64,000 nt of DNA from positions 16,960 through 80,959 of the forward strand of contig MU832245.1 of NCBI GenBank assembly GCA_029204225.1, in the 5' to 3' direction. A program made the translations under genes and the position numbers. Under the pieces are notes generated by a model. The model saw only the letters and a list, made by a program, of their open reading frames with translations, had not been told where the DNA came from and searched no databases. Positions 1 to 10,653 of the stretch are shown piece by piece (within the stretch, counting starts at the first letter, position 1; each line of letters starts with the position of its first letter). This DNA comes from Diphasiastrum complanatum. Taxonomy: Eukaryota > Streptophyta > Lycopodiopsida > Lycopodiales > Lycopodiaceae.

Positions 1-1317
1 GTGAAGGATTGGCCTCTTGATCCGCAACACTACGATATGTTCTGCCAACTCACTATGGCCTCAGCGACGTCAGAAAAATGGATGCTTTCTGCTGTGAAGA
101 TCAATGGTGCATTGGCAGTAGATAGATTGTCAAGACAGGCGCGGTTTTATAGATTTTCAAATTGCTAGATCAGTGATGGAGGCCTGGGTTTGTGGCTGAC
201 TGGTCGCAATGGACAGAGCGTGACAACGATCAATTGTGGAACTCTTTCACCTACTTCACTTCGTCATTATACAAGGTAGGAAGGGGAATGAACTGCGCAG
301 AGGCAGACCGGTGGGCACTGGTGTCTCCTTGCACTGATCTTTGATGCCATCATCTCAAGCTGTCACCCCGTTGACACATTACCGGAAATTGAAACTCCTT
401 GGAATTGCTCGGACTCTTTTATTTGATACTGCTTTCTGTTAGCAACCTGAATGCTCTTGGGCAGGGACAAGAAGCACATGTTTGCAGACCCACTCGCAAC
501 AACGGAGATAAGAGTCATTGAAAGTAAAGCAGATCAGCCTCCTTTGGAGAGCATAAAAATTCCATCATAGCAGTCTAAGATCATCCTCTTAAGAACATAG
601 TATGAAGTACAAGAGAGTGAGAGTGATATTGACAAAAAGAAGTGTTTTCAGCAGAACGTCCACCTCCTTTTGTAGAGCAAACTTTGCAGTTTGCCATCTT
701 GCCATTTTGCCCATCCTTCACAACAACCTTTCAAGGACATAAAATGTGATGTATCTTTTTGATCCCATGTGCTTAATTGAATGTTGGCCTGCATATTTTG
801 TTTTTAGGCCCTCTTTTCTTATGTGACAATTAGGAGGGAACTTTGCCAATTGCCATGCCTACTTGTAAATTGATTTTTTGCTCTCTTAATGGTCCAAATA
901 CCCATAGCTCCCTCTTATTGGTCTCCTCATTCGTCTTGGTATTAACAGTGACTTTTTGTTTTCCCATGTGGCTATGGAGGTCTCATGGCTAAATTCTTTA
1001 GGCCTTGGTCTATTGCCCATTTGGTCATACACACCCTTGCAGTTTGACGATCTAGACTGCCTGTCATGCTTTTTTTGAGTGACGGTTTGAAAAACCATTT
1101 GACCTTCAAATCTGAAATGACTTTGATAGTTTAGAGATGGGTACTAATTTCAAAGATGAGCCACCAAGTTAGAAGGGCTGAAAGTTGAATCATGAATGTC
1201 AAACTTTGTGCTGAAATTTTTATAGAGTTTCAAGTGATGTGTATAATATATTGCCAAATATTTCAAAAATGTATCTTTTGACATCTGAAATTAACTTATC
1301 TCTTCTTCAGAAGATAA
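1..1317. other. Unassigned DNA, no recognisable gene
   Basis: All six frames are broken by stops and I recognise no protein family in them. A short plus-strand frame at 1-165 opens the window but matches nothing I know. The right part borders a degraded copia reverse transcriptase on the minus strand, so some of this may be older decayed transposon sequence. Confidence 0.4.
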
Positions 1318-2202
1318 GTGTGCCATCAACATAGATAGCTAGAATGATTATTTCATTTTATAAATGCTTGATATAGACATTTGACTCAGCAAATAGAGGT
1401 TTGAAGCCTAAGGAACATAATGCTTCGTCCTTTTTTCTATACCATTGTCTGGCTGCTTGTTTCAGACCATAAATGCTTTTATTCATGTGACATCCGTATT
1501 CTGGATATTCTTGGTTTATAAAATCAAGTGGTTGGTCTATGAATAAGTCTTCTTCCAATTCTGCGTGCAGGAAAGCACTTTTCTCATCCACAATATGGAT
1601 TTTTAAATCATGAGCCACTGCATACGCGAATAACAAGCGAATTGATGTATGTTTGACTACTGGTGAGAAAGTATCAATGTAGTCGATTCCATACTTCTGT
1701 GAAAATCCTTTAGCAACTAACCTTGCTTTGTATCTTATGTTTTCTCCATCAGGACCTGTTTTGATCTCGTAGATCCACTTGCACTTGACTGGTTTTCTGC
1801 CATCAGGTATATGTTCAAGTGTCCATACATTGTTCTTATACATGGATGACATTTCATCCTCCATTGTCTGAATCCAACGATCTTTATATGGTCCACCAAC
1901 AACTTCTTTGAATGTTTGAGGTTCATTTGAGAAACCACAAAATTCAATGGCTATATTAAAAACATCCTGACTATACATTTCTGGTGGTTTTCATTGTCTG
2001 TCATATATTCTCACAGGTGGTTTTGAGTTTGATTCTGCAGGTTTCGAGTTCGATTCTGATTCGAGCTTTTATGTTGGAATTCGAACTGGTGATGCAAGTC
2101 TATCAGACACTCGATCTTGACCTCCCTCTGAATTTGGTAACTCTTTTTCATCTTCTGCTTGTTTTACTTCTGTGGTCGTTGGTAGCTGCGATGCCACCTT
2201 AT
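1318..2202 (-). pseudogene. Copia reverse transcriptase fragment with integrase-RT linker
   Basis: This is the N-terminal two thirds of a Ty1/copia RT (RVT_2 type), preceded by the low-complexity linker that normally joins integrase to RT. The open part (1358-1978) carries the copia hallmarks WIQTMEDEM, CKWIYEIK, YKARLVAKGFSQ, DTFSPVVKHTSIR and SIYGLKQAARQWY. It ends at an in-frame TAA. The same frame continues past the stop to YVDG at about 1325-1345, where copia RTs have the catalytic YVDD, so the enzyme is dead twice over. The linker upstream contains further stops. There is no integrase on the 5' side because a gypsy LTR begins at 2203. The motif EFCGFSNEPQTF recurs at 7550-7620, so both pieces belong to one lineage, but they overlap in content and are separate copies. 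Confidence 0.85.
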
Positions 2203-3319
2203 TGTTAAAATTGAATATCAACATAAATATGGCATGATATACTCGAAAATGAAGATATGAGCTGGTTAAGTATAAATCATGAAGAGGCCTAAGTCATTTT
2301 TCGGGAATATATCTCCTAAGTACTTGTCTTGTAATTAAGGGCAAGACCTTTAATAGGAAAGACATTGCCTTGGATAACCTTTACTAGGTCATCCACACAA
2401 AACGACTAGATATGAAAAGACATGTTAAACCAGAGTAACTTTAACTCTTAGTTAAATATACCTTTCATTGTATAATTGAACATATACATAGTCTAATTGT
2501 TAACTAGACCCGTTCGGGGGAGCGACACACTTATTGTTTAAGAGGTGTGTTTGTTCGCCTCGTAGAACATATATAGATCTCACACTCCAGTCTCGAGCAT
2601 CGAGAGAGAAGAGTTTATGCATATGTAGGAGATTGAAGAAGTGAATAGAGTTTTGTGATTTATTCTCTCTTATCTCTATTCTTCGCACTGCTGAGTGTGA
2701 GTGATCTTGAGTCTGCTAACAATCTCTAACGCATTACATGAATTACTCTCTGATCAGACAGACTCTCTATCATCTTATTCGTCTGTCGTGAATACTTTCT
2801 TTTCGGCACTCGAATAATCACTATTTTTGGTACAGTCTAGCACGATCATTGAATAAAGATGTATAAGTTTCTAACGTGCTCTGAAACCATTCATGTTCTT
2901 TAACCATTAATTTGGACTTTAGTTGTTGAGTACTTCTGTCTAGAAACAAATAGTTTGCAAACGCGATTAATTAATTGTCTGTACAATCGCAAATATATCA
3001 AACATTTTTCGACTCTCTGTTGACACCTTAATCAGCCAGAGTGTAGTACCGTTGTACTACTTTGATAACATCTCATCTGTAGAACGCGTTTCATTCAATT
3101 TGATAGAGGCCAGATTGTTGTTCTAAAAATTATCACACAACACCCACATATAAGTAATATTGGTTACTTTTTAATGTTTGTCGACAACCAGAATAACACT
3201 CGAACCCACCTCTCATAAATTGTACCAAAAACATAACTTTCTAACGCTGTCCTCTGTGGGAACGACACTATTTGCTACAAAATCTATATTAATCTTGTTG
3301 GTATAGTACGACATATACA
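2203..3319 (+). repeat. 5' LTR of a Ty3/gypsy element
   Basis: The sequence begins TG and ends CA (3318-3319), six bases before a primer-binding site for Asp tRNA, and is followed by a gypsy gag on the same strand. It contains a TATA box at 2570-2575 and an AATAAA at 2852-2857, in the order expected for U3-R. The length of about 1.1 kb fits a gypsy LTR. The left end is inferred from where the copia linker stops; no second LTR is present, so ends and TSD cannot be verified. It appears to have inserted into the copia linker that ends at 2202. Confidence 0.6.
2570..2575 (+). promoter_or_regulatory. TATA box in the gypsy LTR
   Basis: TATATAG lies 367 bp into the LTR and is followed about 30 bp later by a purine-rich stretch (CGAGAGAGAAGAG), a plausible transcription start region. 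Its position relative to the AATAAA at 2852 agrees with U3-R order. Confidence 0.4.
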
Positions 3320-3325
3320 AATTTT

Positions 3326-3340
3326 TGGTGCCGTTGCCGG
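3326..3340 (+). promoter_or_regulatory. Primer-binding site, tRNA-Asp type
   Basis: TGGTGCCGTTGCCGG differs by one base from TGGCGCCGTTGCCGG, the site complementary to the 3' end of plant Asp tRNA that is common in gypsy elements such as the Athila group. It lies just downstream of the LTR CA and upstream of gag, on the same strand. The same site occurs intact on the minus strand at 59620-59636. Confidence 0.75.
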
Positions 3341-3532
3341 AATAGTTTAGGAAAGTTATAAGAAATCTGACAAATCCATCTCCATCTCTAGTGTATGTCA
3401 GATAGAGAATCCAGATTAGAACGATACCGCAAGCTTAGAGAGAAATTTTTATGAAGACAAAGTGAGAGTACTAGTTGAAGAAATCTAGAAGAAATCACGG
3501 CCCAGTTACTTGAACTCCTAATTAGCTTCGGT

Positions 3533-4237
3533 ATGGAGGGTCCTGCTGCACGTTTCACTTCTATATCAACAATTAAATATGATTATTTTAAAGGGACTTC
3601 TTCCGACGATGCCGATAGCTATGTCTCACAATTTGAGTCAATAGCTAATGCAAATAACGAAGGTGCTGACGTAGACAAACTACGAATCTTTCTTGGTCTG
3701 CTAAGAAAGCAGGTGCGCATCTAGTACAGTCAAGTTGAACTAGGCCATGTGGGAATCTGGTACCTGCTAAAAGATGCGTTTCTGAACCAGTTCAAAAAAA
3801 TCGGTTACAAATCAAGAATTTTCGGACGTCTAAACAATGTTCAGAAGAAGAGTAAAGAATCCCTTCGCAAATATACACGAAAGGTTAAAAATCTCATAGG
3901 AAAACTAACCGGTGTATATCCCGTTGATATGCAAATCGAATGGTTTTTGACTGGTATACCACCAAAGATTGATCGGTATTGCCGACAAGGGGACATGACC
4001 TCCTTAGCAGCAGTAATAGCTAGTGCCAAAAATTTTGAGACCTCGAAACTAGCACGAAAGCGACGATCAACTAAGAAATCTCGAAAGTCGAAGACTGATT
4101 CTAGTGACAGCGAGGATGATTTAAATTCTGATTCAAGTACCAGTTCTTCAAGTTCAGAATCTGAAAGCAGCGATTCATCAGAATCAGAAGTTGACAAAGG
4201 AGAGAGAACTCGAGCTACATGGTTATGTATTATCTAG
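3533..4237 (+). pseudogene. Ty3/gypsy gag, interrupted and 3'-truncated
   Basis: This encodes a capsid-type retrotransposon gag (Retrotrans_gag family). The segment YFKGTSSDDADSYVSQFE is followed by a capsid core with WYLLKDAFLNQFKKIGYKSR, then a serine/aspartate/glutamate-rich tail typical before a zinc knuckle. One frame covers the whole region with a single TAG at 3722-3724. The frame was begun at ATG 3533, downstream of the priming site. The last codons (from about 4210) are not gag: they run into a copia LTR in the opposite orientation, so the nucleocapsid and all of pol are lost. It is a relic of the element whose LTR is at 2203-3319. Confidence 0.75.
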
Positions 4238-4550
4238 TTTGATAAATGCAACTTGCATATAGTTTGTAGACATAGAATTAGCATGATTATGCTTGTAGAA
4301 ACTCGTGGCAACTCACATGCATTAATTGTAAGTCATCCATAGTGACATGAAAGGCATGCACAAAGTTTAATGGACACATGCATGATGATTTGGACATTTC
4401 TATTAGAACTAGTACACTTGTAAAAAGTTGGTAGAATTTGTTGCATGATAAGTGACAAATGTCACATACACTCTAGATGTCATTTTGGAATGGATAGATG
4501 TGGTTCTACCTCGAGCTACCTCAATCTCCATAAATATGTGTAGCTCTCCA
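4216..4550 (-). repeat. Copia LTR fragment (same family as 37570-38358)
   Basis: Read on the minus strand, this matches the middle of the LTRs at 37570-38358 and 40413-41143 along its length (GGTAGCTCGAGGTAGAACC, GTGACATTTGTCAC, CATGCATGTGTCC). It is fused directly to the RT of the element at its right, so RNase H, the polypurine tract and the LTR edge are deleted. The left breakpoint lies inside the gypsy gag frame. Confidence 0.7.
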
Positions 4551-5345
4551 CACAATCATCTTAAACTCAGTACCAAGTGCATGCTTAGTTTCTTCAACTA
4601 GATTTTCATTATTTCCACAAAGAATGATATCATCTACATAGATGAGAAGCATAATTACAAAGTTATCGACAAACTTATAATACAGAGAAGGGTCATATTC
4701 ACTTAGACAAAATCCGAGTGATAAGAAGAATGATGAAATACTTGCATTAGGATCTAGATTTGGTGGCATCTATAAACTAGATCCAAATGAGTATGTGAAT
4801 GATAACAATTGAGAAATGCATTTGAAACATCAAGCTAGAACATACTCCAATTGTGAAAACATGCAAGAGATATAAGTATTCGGATTGTTACCATCTTTGC
4901 AACTGGTGCAAAGGTGTCTTCATAGTCAAGGCTTTTGATCTGTGAGTAGCCTTTGGCACAAAGTCTTGCTTTATACTTATTGATAGATGCATCATGATTA
5001 TATTTGATTTTGAATACCCACTTACATCCAATCACATGCATGTTGTTTGGTGGCTATACAAGCTCCCATGTGTTGTTTGACATCAAGGCTTCAAACTCTT
5101 GGGTCATTGCTTCAACCCACATCTTGGATTGAAGAGCTTCTTGGACATCTTTAGGCTCTTCATCTGATATGAAGAGAGCATGATAGGAAGTTTCACCTTC
5201 CACTTGCCTTCCTTCTTCATCATATGTGAGCCTCCTTGGCTTAGATTTTGCTCGTGTAGATCTTCTTGGTGTGGTAGCTAGAATTTGCTCCTCCTCAAGC
5301 CTCGTCCTCACCACCTCTTGAGCAACATCAAGATTGATGATTAAT
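4551..5345 (-). pseudogene. Copia RT fragments of element A
   Basis: The 5054-5314 piece holds the linker and RT start (RRSTRAKSKPRRL, then VQEALQSKMWVEAMTQEFEAL, ending NNTWELV). The next piece (4835-5041) carries CKWVFKIKYN, YKARLCAKGYSQ and DTFAPVAKMVTIRILISLA. The last (4551-4769) carries PSLYYKF and the intact catalytic motif YVDDIILCGNN. A stretch of the central palm, including the usual YGLKQAPRAWY region, is deleted between the last two pieces at about 4770-4834. It is nonfunctional. Confidence 0.8.
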
Positions 5346-5365
5346 CTTGCATGAGACTCCTTGAT

Positions 5366-6340
5366 CTATGCATCATCCAAGTTAAACTTCTGATCTTCAT
5401 GGAAGATCACATCTCTACTAATAATATTTTTGTCAGTAGAAGAAGGATATACTTTGTATGCTTTTTTAGTGGATGCATATCCTACAAAAATTCCTTTAAC
5501 TGCACTAGGATCTACCTTCTTCCTAGTTTCTAGAGGCACATGCACAAAGAATACACAACCAAAAATCCTAAGATGATCTACCTTAGGCTTTTTCTTATAC
5601 AACATCTCAAATGGTGTTTTTCCTCCTATTGCAAGATTTGGAAGTCTATTACAAAGATAGTTTGCACATGCAATTGCCTCTCCCCAAAATTCTTTAGGCC
5701 GAGAAGCTTCTAGCCTAATGGCTTTTGCACATTCACGCAAAGTTCTATCTTTTCTCTCAGCAACTCCATTTTGCTGAGGAGTATATGAACAAGAAAACTC
5801 TTTTTGAATGCCTTCTCTCTCACAAAAGTCTTTAAACTTATTGGAAGTGTATTATCCTCCACTATCACTTCTCAAAGTTTTTAACTTGAAAGAAAACTAC
5901 TTTTCTACATAAGCTTTGAAAGTAAGAAAAACATCATAGACCATGGCTTTTGAAGACATCATATAGATCCAAGAATATCTTGTATAATCATCTACAAAGG
6001 AAACAAAACAGTTTGCTCCTCCTTTGCTCTTAGTTGATGAAAAATGAACATCAGAGTGCACTAGTTCAAAAGGTTGCTTTGTTTTGATGCTTGATCTAGG
6101 AAAAGGCCTTTTGTGTGATTTTGTCAGCACACAAGCTTCACAAGGTAGAAGCTCCTTTGATAGTGTCTTTGGTAGTCCAACAACTTTTCTTTCCTTCACC
6201 ATAGATTTGCATGGCTTTGAAATTGGGATGACCCAATCTCTTGTGCCGCAGATCCTCCTGAAGAACCTTGGTCTCATAAGAAATATCTAAAATGTTAGCA
6301 CTCTCCCTAGAACTTAGTTTGTACAGCTTACCAATTCTAG
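5366..6340 (-). pseudogene. Copia integrase of element A
   Basis: The N-terminal part (5897-6277) has the C..C half of the zinc-binding domain (PCEACVLTKSHKRPF), the first catalytic Asp in ELVHSDVHF and the motif FVDDYTRYSWIYMM. The region 5741-5896 carries the second Asp and the glutamate block in a broken frame (PQQNGVAERKDR). 5366-5740 is the C-terminal part, with FWGEAIACANYLCNR, TPFEMLYKKKP and HLRIFGC followed by KGIFVGYASTKKAYKVY. At least two frameshifts or stops separate the pieces. The role would have been insertion of cDNA into the host genome. Confidence 0.8.
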
Positions 6341-6389
6341 ATCCTCTAGCAATAACTTCATTTTCTCTTGAGATTATACACTTGTCAAC

Positions 6390-6665
6390 TTAAAACTTGA
6401 CATCAAATCCACTATCAAACAAATGTCCTACACTAATGAGATTCTTAGTCAATCTAGGTACATAAAGTACATCATGTAAGCAAAAAGATTTTGATGATGA
6501 TGCATGCAGTGGAATACTACCTATTCCTTCAATTCTACACTCTACATTATTAGCAATATAGATTGATCTTTTTGTACCTAGATATGGCATGAGATTAGTG
6601 AAAGAGTTCCTAGAACTAGACATATGGGAACTAGCCCCACTATCTATCCACCGGATTTTTTCATT
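6390..6665 (-). pseudogene. Copia aspartic protease of element A
   Basis: The motif RWIDSGASSHM supplies the catalytic D-S-G triad of retrotransposon proteases. It is followed by GTKRSIYIANNVECRIEG and by LYVPRLTKNLISVGHL, the conserved segment before the integrase zinc finger. It would cleave the gag-pol polyprotein. The frame is open through this stretch but is broken on both sides. Confidence 0.75.
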
Positions 6666-6680
6666 CTTAAAAGGAAAAGA

Positions 6681-7549
6681 TCAAAAAGTAGAGATCATTA
6701 ATGAATCATCTCTTTCACTCAACACCCTCACACTCATCCTCATTAGTAAGGTTAGCTTGCTTAGATTAATTTTTGTTCTTGAAATAGTTTGATGCATAGT
6801 GTCCTTTCTTGCCACAGAAAAAACACTTGACCTTTGACAACTTCTTCTTGCCACTGGATGTTGCATCTTGTGAGGACTGATCCTCACCACCTTCTTTGGC
6901 TTTGTCCTTCTTGAAGTGTTGTTGTTCTTTTGCCCTTGCCTCTTGACTTGTTTTTGATGAAGAGTGCTTTGTCATCTCCACCATCTTTCAATGAAAGTCT
7001 GTTGATCCTCAGCATCTTGTTCTCTTGCTTGCTTTCTTCAGCAATGAGAACACCTTGCAGTGTCTCCAAGGATGGAAGATCCTCCATGACAGCATAAGTC
7101 TATACAATATTGTCATACTCATCTCTAAGTCCATTTAAAACTACTTGAACAAGTTCAGTGTTCTTAAGAGAATCACCAATACTAGCAAACTCCTGATGAA
7201 GATCCTTAACTCTCATGACATATGATGAAGCACTCTCATCTACTCTCTGATAACTTAGAAATATTTGGTTTCTAAGTGTAAGCAATCTAGAAGTATTCTT
7301 GATTTCATAGATTGTTTTTAGAGTATCCCAAGCTTCCTTGGCAGTGGTGCATATACTGATCTCTCTTAACACTTCATTGGTTACATTCATTTTTATAAAA
7401 TGATGGGCAATTTGGTTCTTTTGTGAAATGCTGCAGCTTCATTAGGTGCAGCAGGTTCTTCTTCAGCTCCACTCACAATATCCATAACATCTTGTAGAAT
7501 TGGTGATGATTCCATTCCGATCTTCCACATTGCATAATTGAAAGATGTT
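6681..7549 (-). pseudogene. Copia gag (UBN2 type) with altered zinc knuckle, element A
   Basis: The gag core (7100-7390) has the UBN2/copia capsid pattern: TAKEAWDTLKTIYE, NTSRLLTLRNQIF, SYVMRVKDLHQEF and LVQVVLNGLRDEYDNIV. A shifted frame follows with LPSLETLQGVLIAEE, then basic linker and a zinc knuckle at about 6800-6850 reading CFFCGKKGHYASNYF. The last ligand of the CX2CX4HX4C box is Tyr instead of Cys; the related copy at 39376 keeps the Cys. The N-terminus (LTSFNYAMWKIGMES) is fused in frame to an integrase-RT linker from another element at 7549. Confidence 0.8.
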
Positions 7550-8669
7550 AATTCAATTGCTTCCTCGAATGTCTGTGGTTCACCACTGAATCCACAAAAC
7601 TCTTCTGATGTAGAAGCTGAGCTGCCTGGCACAAATCTTGTTGGTGCTCTTTGTTCTCTTGTGGACCTTCTAGGAGATCCTCCTAGAATTGCAATGCTTT
7701 TGTCTTTATCTGCTTTGCTAGGTCCGGAACCATTTCGGTTTACAGGTATTGTAGTAGTAGGCTGCTTCGCGAATCTTTCTTCGTCTGATTCGTCACTCAA
7801 ATGAGATGCGACTCAAACATCTTCGTCTGAGTGTTCGTCCTCTGCCTCCTCTGTCACAGTTGGCAGATCATAGTACTATCTTTCAAGAACTTCATAACTG
7901 ACAAGATCATCATTGGCCATCGTTCTGCTCTCATCAAATTTGACATCTCTGACTATCTTCACTATGTTGGTCTCTGGCATATAGACTCTGTAGTATGACA
8001 AATTATTGTCATATCCTACAAGATATCCCTGTTCTGCGTTCTCATCAAGCTTATTTTAAAGCTTATCAGGAACATGTTCTTAAGTTGTCCAGCCAAATAT
8101 ACGGATGTGAGTTAGATTGGGTTTTCTACCCCACCATAATTCGTGTGGTGTCGTGTGAGGAACACCAGACTTTCTTGTCCTGTTCTACATGTAAGCAGCT
8201 ATAGCTACTGCTTCAGCCCACATCACTCTTGGAGCCTTCAAATAGGCCATCATGCATCTGGCAGCTTCCATTAGAGTCATGTTCTTTCTTTTTGCAACAC
8301 CGTTGCGCTGCGGTGTGTAAGATGCAGTTCTTCTGTGAATGATGCCATGATCATTGCAGAAGTCAGTGAATCGATTTGAGATGTATTCTCCACCTGATTT
8401 GTTTTGATCTACTTCACATTATTACCAGTGCATCTTTCTGCCCAATTCACATACTTTGTGAATTTGTCAAATGCTTCTAATTTATTGTGAATAAAATAGA
8501 CTCTGACAAATTTACTATAATTATCAATGAAAGTTATATAATACTTTGAACCTCCTACTGAGATCATGTTGAAAGGTCCACAGATGTCAGAATGCACTAA
8601 CTCCAGAATCTTGGTCGTTCTGTAGGAGTCCTTGACAAAAGGAGTGCGTGACATCTTACCTTTAGACAT
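7550..8669 (-). pseudogene. Copia integrase and linker of element B2
   Basis: 8409-8669 carries the integrase start: a basic segment before ELVHSDICGPFNM (first catalytic Asp) and FIDNYSKFVRVYF. 7990-8408 has the remainder in broken frames, readable as NGVAKRKNMTLMEAARCMM and APRVMWAEAVAIAAYM. 7550-7990 is the acidic linker toward RT (RRSTREQRAPTRFV, EEFCGFSGEPQTFEEAIE). RT itself is absent because the gag of element A follows at 7549. The lineage differs from element A and resembles the RT fragment at 1318-2202. Confidence 0.75.
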
Positions 8670-9301
8670 GCATCACAGGTCATCAAACTGGTTGCATTCG
8701 AGATGCTCACCCCTATGATTGCTCCATGATAGCTTGCTTGACATAGTGTCATTGAATTCATATGACATAGTCTCTTGTGCCATAGAGTATTTGGCAAATC
8801 ATCATGAATATGATGCACTTGATTTGCAGACAGGCATACCTTCAAGTGATACAGATTGCCTTTTCTTCTACCTTGAGTGATCAGAGTACTGGTACTTGCA
8901 TCAACAACGTTGCATGCTTCATTTAAGAATGCTACACGCATCTTTGCATCAGCTACTCTTGCCATTGATAGCAAGTCCTACTGTAGTGTAGACACGAATA
9001 GAACATCTTCGAGTTGTCTGTCTCTATCGTTTGTGTTGAGCCATAGTGAACCAATACCATTCACTTGATGTTTTGATCCATCTCCAAGAATGATAAATCT
9101 TGATGGATCTGCACGTCGAAAATCAGACATGATTTGTCTTGATGTAACGAAGTGTGAGGTAGCTCCTGAATCAAGAATTACCTCCTGTGTGTCAGGTGTT
9201 GATACTGCACACATGTCTGCATAGATATAGGCAGTTGAATTACCATGATTCGATCTTTCTTCACCCATCTTTGAGCTCTCTTGCTCCTCGACATAGGACA
9301 A
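8670..9301 (-). pseudogene. Copia protease and pre-integrase region of element B2
   Basis: The protease motif EVILDSGATSHFVTS is intact, followed by FIILGDGSKHQVNGIGSL and the conserved LEDVLFVSTLQ. A frame break then leads to a GAG-pre-integrase segment with NTLWHKRLCHMNSMTL and CDACL, parts of the HHCC zinc-binding domain; LGH is changed to LCH. No gag precedes it: coding sequence stops at 9301, where LTR-like noncoding sequence starts. Confidence 0.75.
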
Positions 9302-9847
9302 CCTATTATTGTTCTCTAACTAAAATTTGACTTCACACGTGTGAAAATGAGGCTATAGTATGGCCTGTAGACAGAGTTTAAAGTGTGCAAAAGCTTAGTT
9401 GCATTGGAATCAATCACAATCACCATACATAGAGAGAAAATCCATGTTTCTCCTTGAGGCTCCAAAAAGTTTCTATCTTTTCACTACGGAGAATGGGGAT
9501 ACATAGTAAAAGACACTTCCTTTGCAAAGTTAGGTGAAAATCTAGCATATAATAAGGAAGTAGACTCAACTTTCTTGCCCTGAAATCCCTAGCCTAGATC
9601 CAAGAGTCATACTTGGTAGGTGCATGGTAGGTACAAATCTCATCATAAATCATGGTCTAGATCCTACAAAGTAGGAATCACTACCAAATGGACACAACCA
9701 CTCCTCTTGACTTGTGGTAACCTACATTAGGTGTGGATTGACAAGTAGCACTTTGGCCATTCAAGTGCTTAACAAAAAATATTAACAAAATATACAATAT
9801 TCTACATGCCTAGATTTGCCAATGTAGGCAATTTTTCACAGGCTGTA
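9302..9847. other. Noncoding LTR-like remnant
   Basis: No reading frame of note. The sequence contains the palindrome TTCACACGTGTGAA at 9332-9345 that recurs in several LTRs of this window, and the following GGCTATAGTATGGCC resembles sequence next to the same palindrome at 33430. It is probably part of an old copia LTR, but no termini or priming sites were found. Its right end is the insertion site of the element at 9853. Confidence 0.35.
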
Positions 9848-9852
9848 GGGGC
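9848..9852. repeat. Target-site duplication, left copy
   Basis: GGGGC directly precedes the TG of the left LTR of element C and is repeated directly after the CA of the right LTR at 15183-15187. A 5-bp duplication is the normal product of copia integrase. Confidence 0.85.
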
Positions 9853-10501
9853 TGTGAAGGATTTCAGATCATTCAAGATCCAATCCATGTCCCAAATCTT
9901 TGGTTACAATAAGGAGCAAACCAACAATCCTGCCAATGTAGAAAAATCAGCATCTACACACAAAATGAGATGCAAACTCTAAGAGATATTGATCAAACAT
10001 GAACCAAAACATAAAATATGTTTGCTGTCCATACAATTACAGTACCCTACTATATTTCACACGTGTGGAACCGAAACTAGCAATAAATGATCATTCTACA
10101 CATAGAATTGCAAGATAACACCAAGATAGTGCACCAATGATAGTAGAACCCAAAGAAAACCATGTATAATGATGAAATGAGAGAGAGAAGAGAGAAGATG
10201 TGTCTCTCCACGAGTTACATCCTTTTATAGAGTTTTCAAACCCTATTTGGCCACTTGGCTTTCCCTCCAAAATGTAAACCCTACTATTTTTGGGTCTAGA
10301 TTCAATGTACCCAAAGTTCAAATTTGAATCTCTCTCAAACTCGACTACCAACTTTCCCACACTTTCCAAAAGTGTTTATTGAATGTATTTTAAACTAATA
10401 TAACTTCAAAAAGTTTATCTCTAAGTCTAAAATGAGTTTTGGCCTCCTATTGACAATTTACCAAAATCTAAACTAGACTAAACTAGTTGAAATCTCTCAC
10501 A
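9853..10501 (-). repeat. 3' LTR of element C
   Basis: 649 bp, TG...CA, matching 14529-15182 and, in reverse complement, 41978-42625. On the minus strand it carries TATAAAAGG at 10221-10229 followed by a CT-rich leader, and the palindromic box TTCACACGTGTGGAA at 10056-10070. The left end is fixed by the TSD and the right end by the polypurine tract. Confidence 0.9.
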
Positions 10502-10511
10502 CTCCCTCTTC
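10502..10511 (-). promoter_or_regulatory. Polypurine tract of element C
   Basis: The minus strand reads GAAGAGGGAG directly before the TGTGAG start of the 3' LTR. This is where plus-strand DNA synthesis is primed in LTR retrotransposons, and its position confirms minus-strand orientation. Confidence 0.75.
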
Positions 10512-10653
10512 AACTAGTTTTGGCATAGTTTTAACAATAGAACTTTGATCCAACTTTAGAATGATCTCCATCCTAACTATAGATCTTCTTTCTAAGGTTC
10601 TAAAGTATCTTTCATAATTGATATAGAGAATAGTGTCCAAATTGGATGCTTCA

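Larger units (their letters stand above)
4216..7549 (-). mobile_element. Copia element A, truncated at both ends
   Basis: On the minus strand the order is gag, zinc knuckle, protease, integrase, linker, RT, then LTR fragment, the standard Ty1/copia order. The 5' LTR and gag start are missing at the right, where the gag frame continues into a different copia element. The RNase H and most of the 3' LTR are missing at the left. Every domain carries stops or frameshifts, so this is a dead copy. Its LTR and protein sequence group it with the element at 37570-41143. Confidence 0.75.

Noticed and set aside
886-1098. 70-codon minus frame near the left end
   Set aside because: No similarity to any family I know, low coding character and neighbouring sequence equally open by chance.
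1318-9301. 1318-2202 and 7550-9301 as the two halves of one copia element split by insertions
   Set aside because: Both contain the EFCGFS.EPQTF segment of the linker with differences, so they overlap and must be two copies.
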